Source: Pararge aegeria
Lineage: Eukaryota; Arthropoda; Insecta; Lepidoptera; Nymphalidae
Assembly: GCF_905163445.1 (NCBI RefSeq)
Contig: NC_053184.1
Coordinates: 17,112,001 to 17,176,000 of the forward strand
DNA length: 64,000 nucleotides
Direction: 5' to 3'
The translations under genes were made by a program, and so were the position numbers. This document shows positions 44,947 through 58,054 of the stretch, piece by piece. The stretch's first letter is position 1; each line of letters begins with the position of its first letter. The notes under the pieces are model-generated. The model was not told the origin of the DNA. It was given only the letters and a program-made list of their open reading frames with translations, and ran no database searches.

Positions 44947-47900
44947 CTTATGATGTTGGTGGTGATGATGGTGGTGATGACGGTGGTGATGATGGTGGTG
45001 ATGATGGTAGTGGTGGTGGTTGTGGTTATGATGATGATGGTGGGGATGATGGTGATGATGGTGGTGATGCAGGTGTGTACTGACTTGCGGAGCCAGAGTC
45101 TATAAGCACCGGCACGATGGGTCGCACGCCGGGCATGTTCACCGGGTTGGAGCGAGCCGCGCCGCGGGCCGCGCTCGTGTCCACTTCCACCGCCTCCGCC
45201 TCCGATAGCGAAGAGTTTGAGCTGGAACAAATACAGGTGTTAAACAACCGGAGCCTTGCAAGTAAACGTTGCATAACGTCGGAATAGTGTTTTTTAAACT
45301 ACCTCGTTGGTCTAGTGGGTAGCATGCTAGGCTCTCACACACAGTCTACAATATTCAGACTATTGTCAATATTCACATTATTGTCAAAATTCAGACAATT
45401 GTCAACATTCAGACTATTGTCAATATTCAGACTATTGTCAATATTCAAACTATTGTCAATATTCAGACTATTGCCAATATTAGATTATTGTCAATATTCA
45501 GCATATTGTCGATATTCAAATTATTGTCGATATATTTATTTTGTCGATTATTCGATATTATTGTATGGCAAAACCGCATTGGAGCAGCGTAGTGGGTTTG
45601 TACTCTAATACACGCTTTCCTATGCAAAAGATCTCTGCCCAACAATGGTACGCTGATAGAAATAGGTGGTAAAAGGAACAGACGTACGTAATACATACCC
45701 AGTGCTATTATATGTTTTGAACACAAACTGCGGCCCCATCCACAGGCGCCGATGCGGGCCCGCGTGCGTAACTATCTCAACTTGGGACAACCAGCGCTCT
45801 TCCTCACTCATGCACATGTCTGCACACCTCTGAAACAAGAGTATGTTTAGAACACTTTGATACTACAATTTTTTTTATCGAGTACAAGTTAACCCGTAAG
45901 CTCACAAGGTGAAAATGATCACATCCGAAATTAATTTTAAAGACATACAAAATCTCCAGATATCAGATTCAATTTAGTAGTGACATGATTTTTCTAGATC
46001 GCAAAACTCATGGAGTCTGACAGTATAGTAAACGCGCAGGGTGATTACGTATCTCGCTACACGCTTACGACAGGCGTAAATCTTGCAATCACAGCTGTCA
46101 AACGTCACTTTTCCATACAATAAATAAACAAAAGTGACGTTTGACAGCAGTGATTGCAAGATTTACGTAGCGAGTTACGTAATCACCCTGCCGTACTCCT
46201 AATCTATTTATATGCGGCATTGTATAAAAGCTTCGCGTCACATATTTTTAAATAGGGTGGTAGCTACCTAAGACGAAACCTCCCATTACAGTATCAGAAA
46301 AAGAATAATCTGGGTGTAATTTACACTTTTCGGGTTTTCACAATCGCCTAAATTGTATGCCTATAAAATAATAATATTTTTTTATTGGCTAACTTTGACC
46401 CAAATATGATATGTATTTATATCTCTGTAACTACATTTTTTCTTTGGTGTACAATAATAAATAGTATTCATTCATTCATTCATCTGCACTATTATATAAC
46501 AGAATAAGTAAAAACTAAACTAAATCAAAAAAACTTACATGAGATATATATATATATATATTCAATATACAAATATTACAATTTAGAATTTTTGCCTCCA
46601 GGTAGCAAGCACTACATGGAGTTAAATATAAAGCTTGATTTAGGCGACCACTATAGAAAAAAAAAGTTTCACTAACTCTTAGGTAGGTTAACGACTCCTG
46701 AAATCTCCTTCATTAGGCGTTACTTGCTTAGGCATTGCTTTAGTCGTCATTAGTGAAAACGGACATTGTCTCTACCTAAGATTATCATCAACCCTTACCG
46801 GTTCACTACATGGCACGGGTATCCTATGAGTAGGGTTGCTGTCCACCATACTGGCCAAGTGGGGATTGGAGAATTTCACGCCCTTGAAAGGTCAGCTCAC
46901 AATTGATTTATTCAAAATAAAAATAAAAACAAAATTCTAAATACATTTATTTCGAGCAGCCTAATTTATAAGCACTTTTGAAACGACAAGACAGTCTGTT
47001 TGTAAGTGACTCTACCACCGGTTCGGAGGGCAGATTCCACTGAGAAAAGCCGGCAAGAAACTCAGCAGATTGCTCTTTTCCAACATCAATTTAAAGTTTA
47101 ACAATCTTTAGAATTTCTCTGTTTTGTGAGAGATGAGAGCGGAGTGACCTGCTTCCAAGCAGCCTTGTCGTTAAGGAATTCATCAATCGTGTAGTAACCA
47201 CGATTTGTTAAATGTGTTTTAATATATTGTTTAAACTTAGGTAAAGGTAGATCTAATAAATAAATAAATTTATTTGTTTAATCAGCAAAAACACACCCCG
47301 TGAAGACATTCCAGTTGCCCAATTCGTCTCCTCGGGGCTATACATAAAGGCTTAAATGAAAACGCACATAACTCCGAAAAGTTAGAGATGCGTGCCAGGT
47401 ATTTACAAAAACGGGAAGCCGAAGCCACTGGAGTAAACAAAGGTTATCAACTACTGCAGCGTGTCATGCGAAATAAAACTTACCCGGCAACTAAGCGGTT
47501 GCAGAAGTGGGTTGGAAGGTGGTAGCGGCGCCAAGAGGTCAGCGGCCGCTGGTGGTCTTTGTAAAGGCCACTGAGCCATCGCCTCCACTTCCAACTCTAT
47601 CGGGGACTCGTCGCAGATCTTCTCCTTCGCCACACCTACGATCAAAAAGAAATTTTTGATTCCAAGAAAAATATGCTTCGAAAGCTTTAGCGATACAAAC
47701 TGCTAAACTAGTCTCGCAATTCTCTCTTTAACTGAATTGTGTGTATCCATCGCCATTTTATTTATGAACGAGTCATACAATCGCAATATAGTATAGAATA
47801 CAAATAGCAATATAATACATATATAATACAAATACAATTATTAATATAATATTTTTTTTATTACGCTATACTCTTCCTGTTTATTAAAATTCTACTTACC

Positions 47901-50900
47901 ACTATCATAGAATAGTTTTTATTTGCTGGAATATGGGTACAAAATAGTTAAGAACTACGAGTATTTAGTATAAAGCCAAGCTTCAACATATTCTGCCATC
48001 TCGGCGCGCAAGTATTAAAATCACACAGGATTATGATAATATATTAACAAATATTTAAAATTTAATTAAAAGAATTTCTCATTCCCGTGTAGTTAAAATA
48101 ATTTACCACATATGTTACCTATATGAATAAATATATGCGAAGTATGTTCTCAGCTTTAGAAAGCTATAAAAATGCAATGATAAATGTGATAGTACATCAC
48201 TTAAAAAAATATTATTATAAAATTACAGTTTATTTGTTAGACCTTGACGTTCTTAAAATAATGATTAAATGTGCACAAGTATATTTCATAAGGAATCACC
48301 CTGTAAAAATATTAGATCAAAAGAAGCATAATTATTTTTCCATAGTAACGAATTCAAAACATTCTAAGTGTTTACTTATGACAACCCTATTGAAGATAAA
48401 ATACCGATACGTGTATAGTACGTGCGCTACGCGACGCGTACCTAATAAAGTGGCAGGAGTGACTCCTGTCGCTTTACAAAATAGTTCTTAGCTTTATACA
48501 AAATAGTTCTTAAAACTAATTCAAAACATTCTAAGTGTTTATTTATGACAACCCTATTGAAGATAAAAGACCGACACGTGCATAGTACCTCCGCTACGCG
48601 ACGTGTGGCTAATAAAATTTTGCATTTGATGTAAGGGCTGTATCTAATTTATTTCAGTAAAAACTATGGCAATGGTTTACTCAAAACTAACAATTAGTGT
48701 CTCAGTCTCACAGACAGTCAATAATGTAGCTCTAGAATCTTTCAAGTATAATTTCGTTTACACGTTGTATAATAATTAAATGAGTATGCGATTAATGACA
48801 TTATTTATTTTCATACTTACTACGAGCGGGGCGAGGGTGCAATGCCAGGTGTAGCAAAGCCCCGGAAGCAGCCATCAAGTACAGTGGTACAGAGGCTGCG
48901 CGGCCGGTGATGCCGTTGACGCCAAAACACGCGCGCGCCAGTAGCGGCACTGAGCCGTTGTCTTCCGACAGAGACGACAGTCGCTGGCGACCTACGGATA
49001 CCATCTTCATCATCATCATCATCATCATTATAACCCATTACCGGCCCAGTACAGGGCACGGGTTCTCACTGGACGAGAAGGGTTCAGAGTGCCAATTGAG
49101 AGATTAACTTATTTTCTCGCGTAAAAGTTAATTACGATTTGTGTGGTATCGAAGGAGCGTCTTCTAACGTTCTCTGTGTAACCGGCAGGGTGTTGAGGTA
49201 TCTCATCTCACGACAGGCTTGCGACAGGCGTTAATGTTGCAATGTTTTATTTATTATTTATGCGCTAATGTGACGTTTGACAGCATTGGTCGCCAGATTT
49301 AAGACTGTCGCAAACCCGTTCTGAGATACGTGATGACCCTGCCAGACGCTAAAAGTCATCGGTTATAACTTTTAAAATATTTGTCCGTTTTATGCACCTC
49401 CGTACGGACTGATCAGAATCGATAAAAGCATTTATTTTGATAAGAATTAACTTTGTACTACAATGGCTTCCAAATAAAAGGTAGATAGATATATGTCGTC
49501 GCAGACTGTTTTTAGAGCTTATTAAAAGAAGCAATCCCCACTAAACATTATGAATTATATTAGTCAATCTAACGGTTTTTAGCGCCAAGAAATATTTCAG
49601 ATAGCAAACTTATTTCTTACTTATTTAAAATTCGTTGTTATATTCTGACCAAATTAAAACAATGTCTTTATAAATTATAGTCTATGTGTTATACAGATTA
49701 CACAAATCCACCCAACCAGTGTTCCACAAATCCATCCATCCATACATACAAACTGTCACACTTGTAATATTACTAGGTTTATAGGATAGTTTTTTTGGAC
49801 CTAACAATTCATAAGTTTGAAGGATATGTTTGAACTCATTTATTGTACTGTTCAATTGATGAATTTTCTAATGACAAGGTTGCTTGAAAGCATGCGGCTC
49901 CGCTTTCATCTCTACATAGAAAAAATAATGGTTTTTTTAAAATCTCTTTTAATACATTGAGTTACTAAAGTGACTGTGTAGCTCTTGTGGGTCTACAATT
50001 ACTACCTTACAAACTAGCTTATTTCACGTCTACCTACATTAATCTTAAATCTATTATATAAATATTTCGCAGCCTCAGAATAGGGGTTTGACAAACTTAT
50101 GTTAACATCAGCAAACATTTTATTCTGAACCTCGCGAGGCATACATTCCATCAGAATGTGATAAACATCTTCCGTTACACCACAGTTTAGACCATTGGGA
50201 AAAATTAATGTTAAAATGTAAAATGTTGATGTTGGAAAGGAGCAACTACTGAGTTTCTTGCCGGCTTCTCGGTGGTATCTGCCTTCCGAACAGCAGGGCT
50301 AGCACGGGCAAGAGACAAAAATTATATCCCCCGATTATATTTCCTGACAAGGGATATAATTAACGTGTCCACCTGCTAAAGCAAGGAATATAGAATAGGA
50401 GAAGTTTATCCCCTTTTATTATTAAACATATATTATTTAGATATTATTTCCACTTGTGCGCCAGTGCTCTGAGAGTTCATAAAGCTGTGGGAGAAGATAC
50501 ATTTTTATCTGTTCCCCGGGGATATAGTTGTATCCTGCCCATGCTAGCCGTGGTAGAGTCCACAAAAAGACAGCATTGACGTTCCAAAATTGCTTATAGA
50601 GCAAGCCTACCTGAAATAAATTAATTTTGAATTTTGAGTTTGGTTGAAGTACTCACCGGAACTGGTCCTAGTGATAGTGTGCGTGGCGAGATTGTGCGTG
50701 GGACGCAGTTGTGCGAGCGGCGTGCTGTTGTTGGGCTGCGGGTACGGCGGCAGGCGGGGGTTCGGGAACCACGCGCCTGCGCCCATGCCTTCGCAGACCT
50801 GGGGGAAAACACTCTTACATTTTTTTTATGGTAACTAATAATCGACGGTACCGTCGATTATTAGTTACAAATAACCCAGATGGTAAGTGGAAAATCATCG

Positions 50901-53900
50901 CCTATAAATAGTGCGGCACATATAAAATTAACAAAATTAAAACAGTTTAAAAAAACCTAAAGATAGGCATTGTAAAAGATCGGTACTTTAGGTACCTACA
51001 GTTAATATTATCTGTCATAGTAAGTGTTACTTGTATCTACATCGTATCGCCCCACTGCTCCTTATAATATTATGTGGATAGTGTTGTGGATTAAATATTA
51101 AACCCATTTCTTTTACTTTTTGTTAAATTTAAGAGCTATTGTTGTAATATATAATTGTTTTCTGTCCCAAATAAATAAAATAAAGATATAAAAAGCCTTC
51201 CTTTAAGTATTTTTAACTCGTACTGGTGATTTTGTTTATTTTATATCAATTGCATACCCTGTGTATACCCTCTGTGCACGCCACTGGCAACACCTACAAT
51301 GTGCTTTTGCCTTTTTCCTCCTTACTCTACGAGGCACGGGGATGGATAACTCCAATATATAATTTCGGGTTAGTACTGAGGATTTCTTGAACCTTGAAAC
51401 TCGACGACACACATTTTATGTTCAGTCCTCTTGAGCCGTAGTCGAGCATGGTAACTATTTGTGGTCATTATATTATGTGTCATCTACCTTCATCTACCTT
51501 TTGCAGTAAAGTTTTTTGTGAAAGCTCGTCTGGAGAAGTACTACCTCCAAGCTTATTTGTGCTGCTAAGCAGCATTGCTGTGTTCCGGTCTGAAGACCGT
51601 GGAGTCCGGTTACACACATAAGTCTTAACACCTACGCCTCAAGAGTGACCGACACAGGGCGGCACTTTAAAAGACGTGTCTCTTGCATGCGCTGCGAAGG
51701 CGATGATTTTCGACTTACCGTCAATTATTACAATAAAAAAAACAAAATGTGTTAATTTTATAAATTTAAAATGCATATAAAAACTGATGACTGATGTGAA
51801 AGGCATATACTAATTTCGGCATCGACGGTAGGAAAGCCCTAGCTTAATTGGATTAAGCGCTCAGGCCGCGATTGCCAGAGAGTCGCAGGTTCAAATCCTG
51901 TCGGTTCCGAAAATTATTATATGTATTTTAAATTGATAATTTGTGTAGGTAAAAACATTAATAAAAATTATTAAAATTATAAACAAAATGTGTCACTCAC
52001 AGGGCTATGCGCGCAGGGTGTACCGTGTATCGGCAGGCCGGCAGACCGATGGAAGCGCGACAGTCGGTTGACGACGCGCGGCTGCGTGTGCGTACGCACT
52101 CCGCACGCACCTCCGTACGGACTGATCGCGAACACGTGCGTAGTTCCGCGCAGCGTGGATATCGCCGTCCACCGCGAGTCGCCCGATATTGCTATGTCCT
52201 GCCAAAATATAATAACATGAGTGGCATGGCCGGTAGTAAACTGTTACTACCACCGAATAATATTGAAGCATCAAAAACCACTCCACTTTAGTACTGTTTG
52301 TCGTACAGGGATTAGACACTTCATTCAAGCAGCAGTAGTCGGTAATTGTTTATGGCATAAAATAATGGCTGAATGAGGGTTCTGTATGTATTTAATACTG
52401 TGGTTATAACGTCTCTCCCAAAAGTGTTTGACATATATTTGACAATATACTAGGACAATACACACATCGCCATCTAGCCCCAAAGTAAGCATAGCTTGTG
52501 TTATGGGTACTAAGATGACTGATGAATAATTATATGATACATGATATGATATAATATACATAAATACTTATAATATATAGCATCCAGACACTGAAAAACA
52601 TTCATGTTCATCACACAAACATTGTCCAGTTGTGGGAATCGAACCCACGGCTTTGGCGCAGCAAGCAGGGTCGCTGCCCACTGCTCCAATCGGCCGTCAA
52701 ACATCACTTTTGTATTTATATACATATGAAGTTCGACAGCAAATATCGCTAGATTTACGCCTGTGCGATAAACATGTATATAATGAAACCATGTAAACTT
52801 TAGAACAGAACTTTAGGACTTTCCAGATCCTACTCGTAGGTCGGTTACAAATATCGGGCCCTATAACGTCAACATAAAATGGAACAAATTAAATCTTTAA
52901 AAGTTCAGACGTCTGAGTTACTGAACTTTTAAACAAAGCGCTCTTGTAAAAATAAAACAAATCAAAATTACATTATTCGCGACTCTAATCCAAATAGCAT
53001 AAAGTACATTTTGCTCTGAGGTTACAGTGTTTTTATACTCGTAATTGACTCTACGATTGCGAGCATGATGATGAGCAAATCTTATATTGAAGTGCTGATA
53101 ACCAGAATCATCTCTCGAAGCGTAAGCTATATTTCACACTCACAGTTTTATACACACAAAAAAAAAAGATTGCTTACCTGTACTTTAGCTGTTGTATCAC
53201 CCCTATGCAGGATGTACAGGTGATGTACAGACGCCAAACTCGGTCCACAGGGATGGGGGTTAATGCGAAACACGTGGAAGTCATGGCCGCGTCGATCCGC
53301 AGTCACCAGCAGCATGCCACTCGGGTCGAACTTCAGAGCGATAATGGCCTCGGAGTGTGCGATGAAGTGAGCTACGATCGGGTCGCAGGGGTCTTCGCAA
53401 TCTTGGCTGTCTTCGTCTTCATTTCCCTGGGAAATACGAAATAATTTATTATTTGGTGGACTGGCGTTTGATGACTTGATTGTAATCAAGAGACAAGTAA
53501 AATAGACAAGAAACGACCATAGAGTATTCGTTAGCGTGCCTCGTTTAAAAAGGCCGCTAGACCGAAAACCGGTGTGGGTCGCGCCCCCACTACGGGGTTC
53601 TCATATAGACTGGCGAGATCGCAAAAACACGGCAAACCCAATTATTATCACTTATTTTTTGTAAATGCAAATATGATTGACTTTCGTTGACTGTTTGGTT
53701 CCGTATTATTCAAATCCTATGTAAAGTAACATACATTTCACGAAAGCATTCGGCGGCATTTATTTTAATAACACAATTGTTACTTTGTCGAAACACTGTC
53801 ATTTCCGGAATCAAAAGCGGCATGTAAATAAATGATAGAGGCTTTTTGTCCAAAGGTACAACCATATACAATGGCCTTCTGTTTTGGACACCAAACACTA

Positions 53901-56900
53901 ATTATTTCAGACTCAGCAAATGGTTGTACACCTTTCTATATATTGTGCTCGTATATCCTTCTTTTTTACTGTCGTTTCCGGAGTCAAAAGCGACATACAG
54001 ATACATGATTGAGGCTTTCTATTCAAAGGTGTAGTACAACAAAGCTTTCTGTTTGGATACCAAAAACGAATTATTTTAGACACGGCAAATCAAGTGGAGC
54101 CGAAGGCCGAAATGTTGAAGTGAAAATCATCTTTAAGTGACAATGGGTAAGTCAGCCGTTATTGCAGACGAGTTTTAGGTAACTGAAAATAAAACGCTTT
54201 GTTAATACATTATGGTGGCGCCTCCGTTGGCGCTTTCGGTTGCGCCACCATGGGGCTCTAAGTTACCAAACGAAAGCAATATAAATGTTACCAGGGTCGT
54301 TTTCATTTCATTGAAGAAAGAGAAGGCGTGCCTTGTAAGGCAACCCATGGTAAATTATGTGAAACGTGAAATAGCTCTAAACATATTAGTGATTGTGACA
54401 CGGAGCTAAGAGTGGAGTTGTTATAATACACTTTTTCCCGTTTTCTCTAATGCAAGGAATCGTTTAAATCAAATGCTTTATGATTTGTGTGTAGAAATAA
54501 AAATGTTTCACCAACTCTTAGGTGATTGGTCTATTGGTCAAAATAGATGTTTAACTAGGAATATCCTTAGATTAGGCGTTAATTATTTAGGCATTGTTTT
54601 ATTTGCCGTTATTGAAAACCGGCATTATTCTATTTACTTCTAACATTATGGCCCAAAAATAACTGTAATTCTTTCAGCCGTCGTGTATGTATGTAATTTC
54701 GTTTATTTATTTCTCCATTACCATTACAGGTGCCAGAAATTTTAAATTTGTAAAAATTAGAATAGTTTTTTTTTTTTGCACTGGTTTATGTGAATGCATC
54801 CGCCCGGAATCTGCACTGTTGGACAGTTCGGTTTCCGATGCGTAAATGCATTTCCCAGCGCACAAAATAAAGTTACCTCAATGTCCAACACAGTAACAAC
54901 GCCCGGCTGCTGTATGTCGGCGTGCGGTGGCGACGGCGACTGGGAGGTGCTGCGACCTCCCGCCAAGCTGTGGGCGACGCTCTCGCCTAACCCTCGTAAG
55001 CCTTTGCTCAGGGACTTGGCTGCGTGAAGAACTGTTGCGGTGTAACTTGTGACGCCTTCACCTGCGAACCGTTATATTGATAAACTGGCAGTTGCCCGTG
55101 ACTCCTTCCTGGTATAATTTCAAGACTTTCAAATTAACTTTATCCTATACAAACTTCAATACGATATTTCGACTGCCTAGTGTGAGATTTCCTACCTAAG
55201 TTTACTTATTCGATGGCGATAGAAAATCTCATACTAGGCAAACTACACTGGGGGTTAAAAAAAATACTAGAAAGCTCTCGGCTTTAAGTTCTTACTATTA
55301 AAACGAACAACTTATGCTTTTCAAAATTCAGTATTAATTTATTTTATACAAAAAAAAACATGTTATTTCTGTAAATTGATATTACACTGTGATAGAATTC
55401 GGGCCAGTGACCGCACGATACAGTCGTGGTTGCCGATTTTACATTACAGAGTAGTAACAAATAAGGTATCTATGTATTATCATATTGAGTATTTAATATT
55501 TCACAAACTATTAAGTTAATCAAAAGTCATAGAACAAAAGTTATTAGTTTTAATGTAAACTAACTATATGCCAAGAGTTTTCTGGTATATTTCAGTTAGC
55601 CCGTACACCACAAACCCTCCGCGTCACATCGCCTTCCCGTCAGTTACTTCTTATTATGTCGACTATCAAAATCAGTCATGTAATTTTAGGAATTAGACGG
55701 AATACAAACAGACAAATAGACAAACACAATTGGAAAGCAGATTTCAAACTGCTTAGGGCTTTCTTACGCCATCATGTAGTTACGACTCATAATCAGAAGA
55801 AGCGAATTAATAGCAGATCTTAAATACTTCGCCTGACGAAAAACAAGGCAATATAATTTATATGTTAGCCATTCATACTGAATTAGAAATACATATACAT
55901 ATATATTTTTGTTTACTTCATATAGCAAAAAAACTGAGTCTCTTTTGTATAACTTATTGGTCCGAAATAAGCAATCTACTTTTAAACTGGGTTTTGTTGT
56001 TAATATAAACAAAACAATAAAAATGCACTGCTTCTAGTGCAATAATGAGTGTAAGGTCAGCTTGAGGCGTTGGCCTTTACAACTGATCGATAAAGACAAA
56101 GGAAATGCATTTATTGCTGGTGTTTTCGCAAGCCATTATCTATTCCTATTTAGTGGTGATGTAATCCATACTAATATTTTAATTTTGAAAGTGTTTGTTT
56201 GTTTATTTGTTACCTATGTTCGTGGGAACCGCTGATATCCTTTATCTTTGTTAAGTTATATGTGTGACAAATACAATTTGGCAACTAAATATATAAAAAT
56301 AAAGGAAACTAAATTCCCGTGGGATTTAAAAGAAAACAAAACTAAAAAAACAGAGGCCGCGAGAACTGTTAGTCATTAATAATTTCTGGAGAATAATAAA
56401 ATATACTTTCCGCCTTGCTGAATCCAAATATTAACAAAAGTTTATTTTTTAAACACAGTAATAAAATATGGGAAATAGTCAAGGTTTGAAAGTCTAACAG
56501 AAAAAATTATGAAATTTTATTCCACTTTTTAATGAACAATTGTTTTATTTTCATGCCAAGTAACATTGTATGATAAGGTCAGGTTTTGCGTAACTTGTTT
56601 TTAAATGAATGCATTGTATCTTTTCTCTTTATGCGTAATAAGTTTGTTTAAATATATATAAGGTAAATAAACATATCTGTTAACGACGCGTATGCGCGAA
56701 TGTATTAACACATCTATATATATAAAAATGAACGGCCGGACCGATTTGGATAATTCAAATCTTGAAATATTGGTGAAAGGTTCAAACGGTGAGAAAATAC
56801 TAATATATATGTATAAATCTTCTGTACGTGTGATTGTAAACTAGCTCGTCCAAAAAAAACGGGTTCCTGTTTAGTTGGAAAACACAATTGGACCCGGTAG

Positions 56901-58016
56901 GTGGCGCTACTATACCGGGCAGGACGACGTCTGCCGGGTCCGCTAGTTTATAATTAATGTGTATTTCGCAATACACCTAGAAAAAACCTCGCTAATTTAC
57001 ATAAAAAAACCCGTATTATCTTGATGCGACACATGTTAAGTGACAAGTTAAGGTAATGTTTTAAATTTATACTCACTTTCACACCCCCCACTGCTCCTTT
57101 TCGAAGGGTTCAACTTCTTATCTGCATACGCGAGCCAACGGTCGCCGAGGGTCAGGGGGTTGATGGGAGAATTGCCCCCAAGGGGGCAAGGACAGGGGTA
57201 GCAAGTGGTGATGGCCAATCTGTCTTCCAAGGTCGCCGCGTCGAAGACAGCGAAGCGTTCAGAGAATGATACCACCACGGAACGCTTGTTCGCCAGCACA
57301 TCTAGTATCGGGTTCTTGAATTTGATGCTTTTCACCTTGAACAAGTTTTTCTTATTACTTAACAAGGCATTGATATTTGTATGCCTTATATTATATTTTA
57401 CAATTTGGAGTGCAATACAACATTGCAATCTATCATCATCTCAAAGTAAGCGTGCTTATGTTATGGGTACTAAGATAATATTTTTATAAATATATTACAC
57501 ATTAATACTTATAATATTCAGATAGACACCCAGACACTGAAATGAAAACATTCATGTTCATCAGACATAAAATTTCCAGTTGTGGGAATCGAACCCATGG
57601 CCTTGGACTCAGAAAACAGGGTCACTGCCCACTGCGCCAACTGGCTGTCAACAACCACCATACCGACAAAAACGTGCGTTGCGGTATGATGTCGCGTAGA
57701 TAAAGATTAAGGGTATCAGATAAATATAACTGTAATACACCCCTAACAAGTTATCCCGTTACCATCTTAGAATTCATCATCACCTTACACCAGGTGAGAT
57801 TGAATGAATGAATGAATACACTTTTATTGTACACCAAAGAAACAAAAAGTAGTTACAAAGATATAAATACAAATCAAGAGAGTACAATTTGGTGGCCTTA
57901 TCGCTACATAGCGATTTCTTCCAGGCAACCAATGGCGTAAAAGGAAAAAACATAGAAAAGAGGTAGGTGGTGCAATGAATAAGATTTAAAAATTATACAA
58001 ATATATAAATATAAAT

Positions 58017-58054
<38 letters not shown>

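Noticed and set aside
44848..45105. Poly-Met (plus) and poly-Ile (minus) frames
   Set aside because: Translation of a (GAT)n triplet microsatellite. Only 45085-45221 on the minus strand is real exon.
48123..48491. 122-codon plus-strand frame
   Set aside because: Lies in BCAS3 intron 9 and largely in dispersed repeat R; no domain and no similarity to any gene I know.
51845..51915. Possible tRNA gene (A- and B-boxes present)
   Set aside because: No 7-bp acceptor stem can be drawn and an AT-rich SINE-like tail follows. Similar heads are repeated elsewhere.
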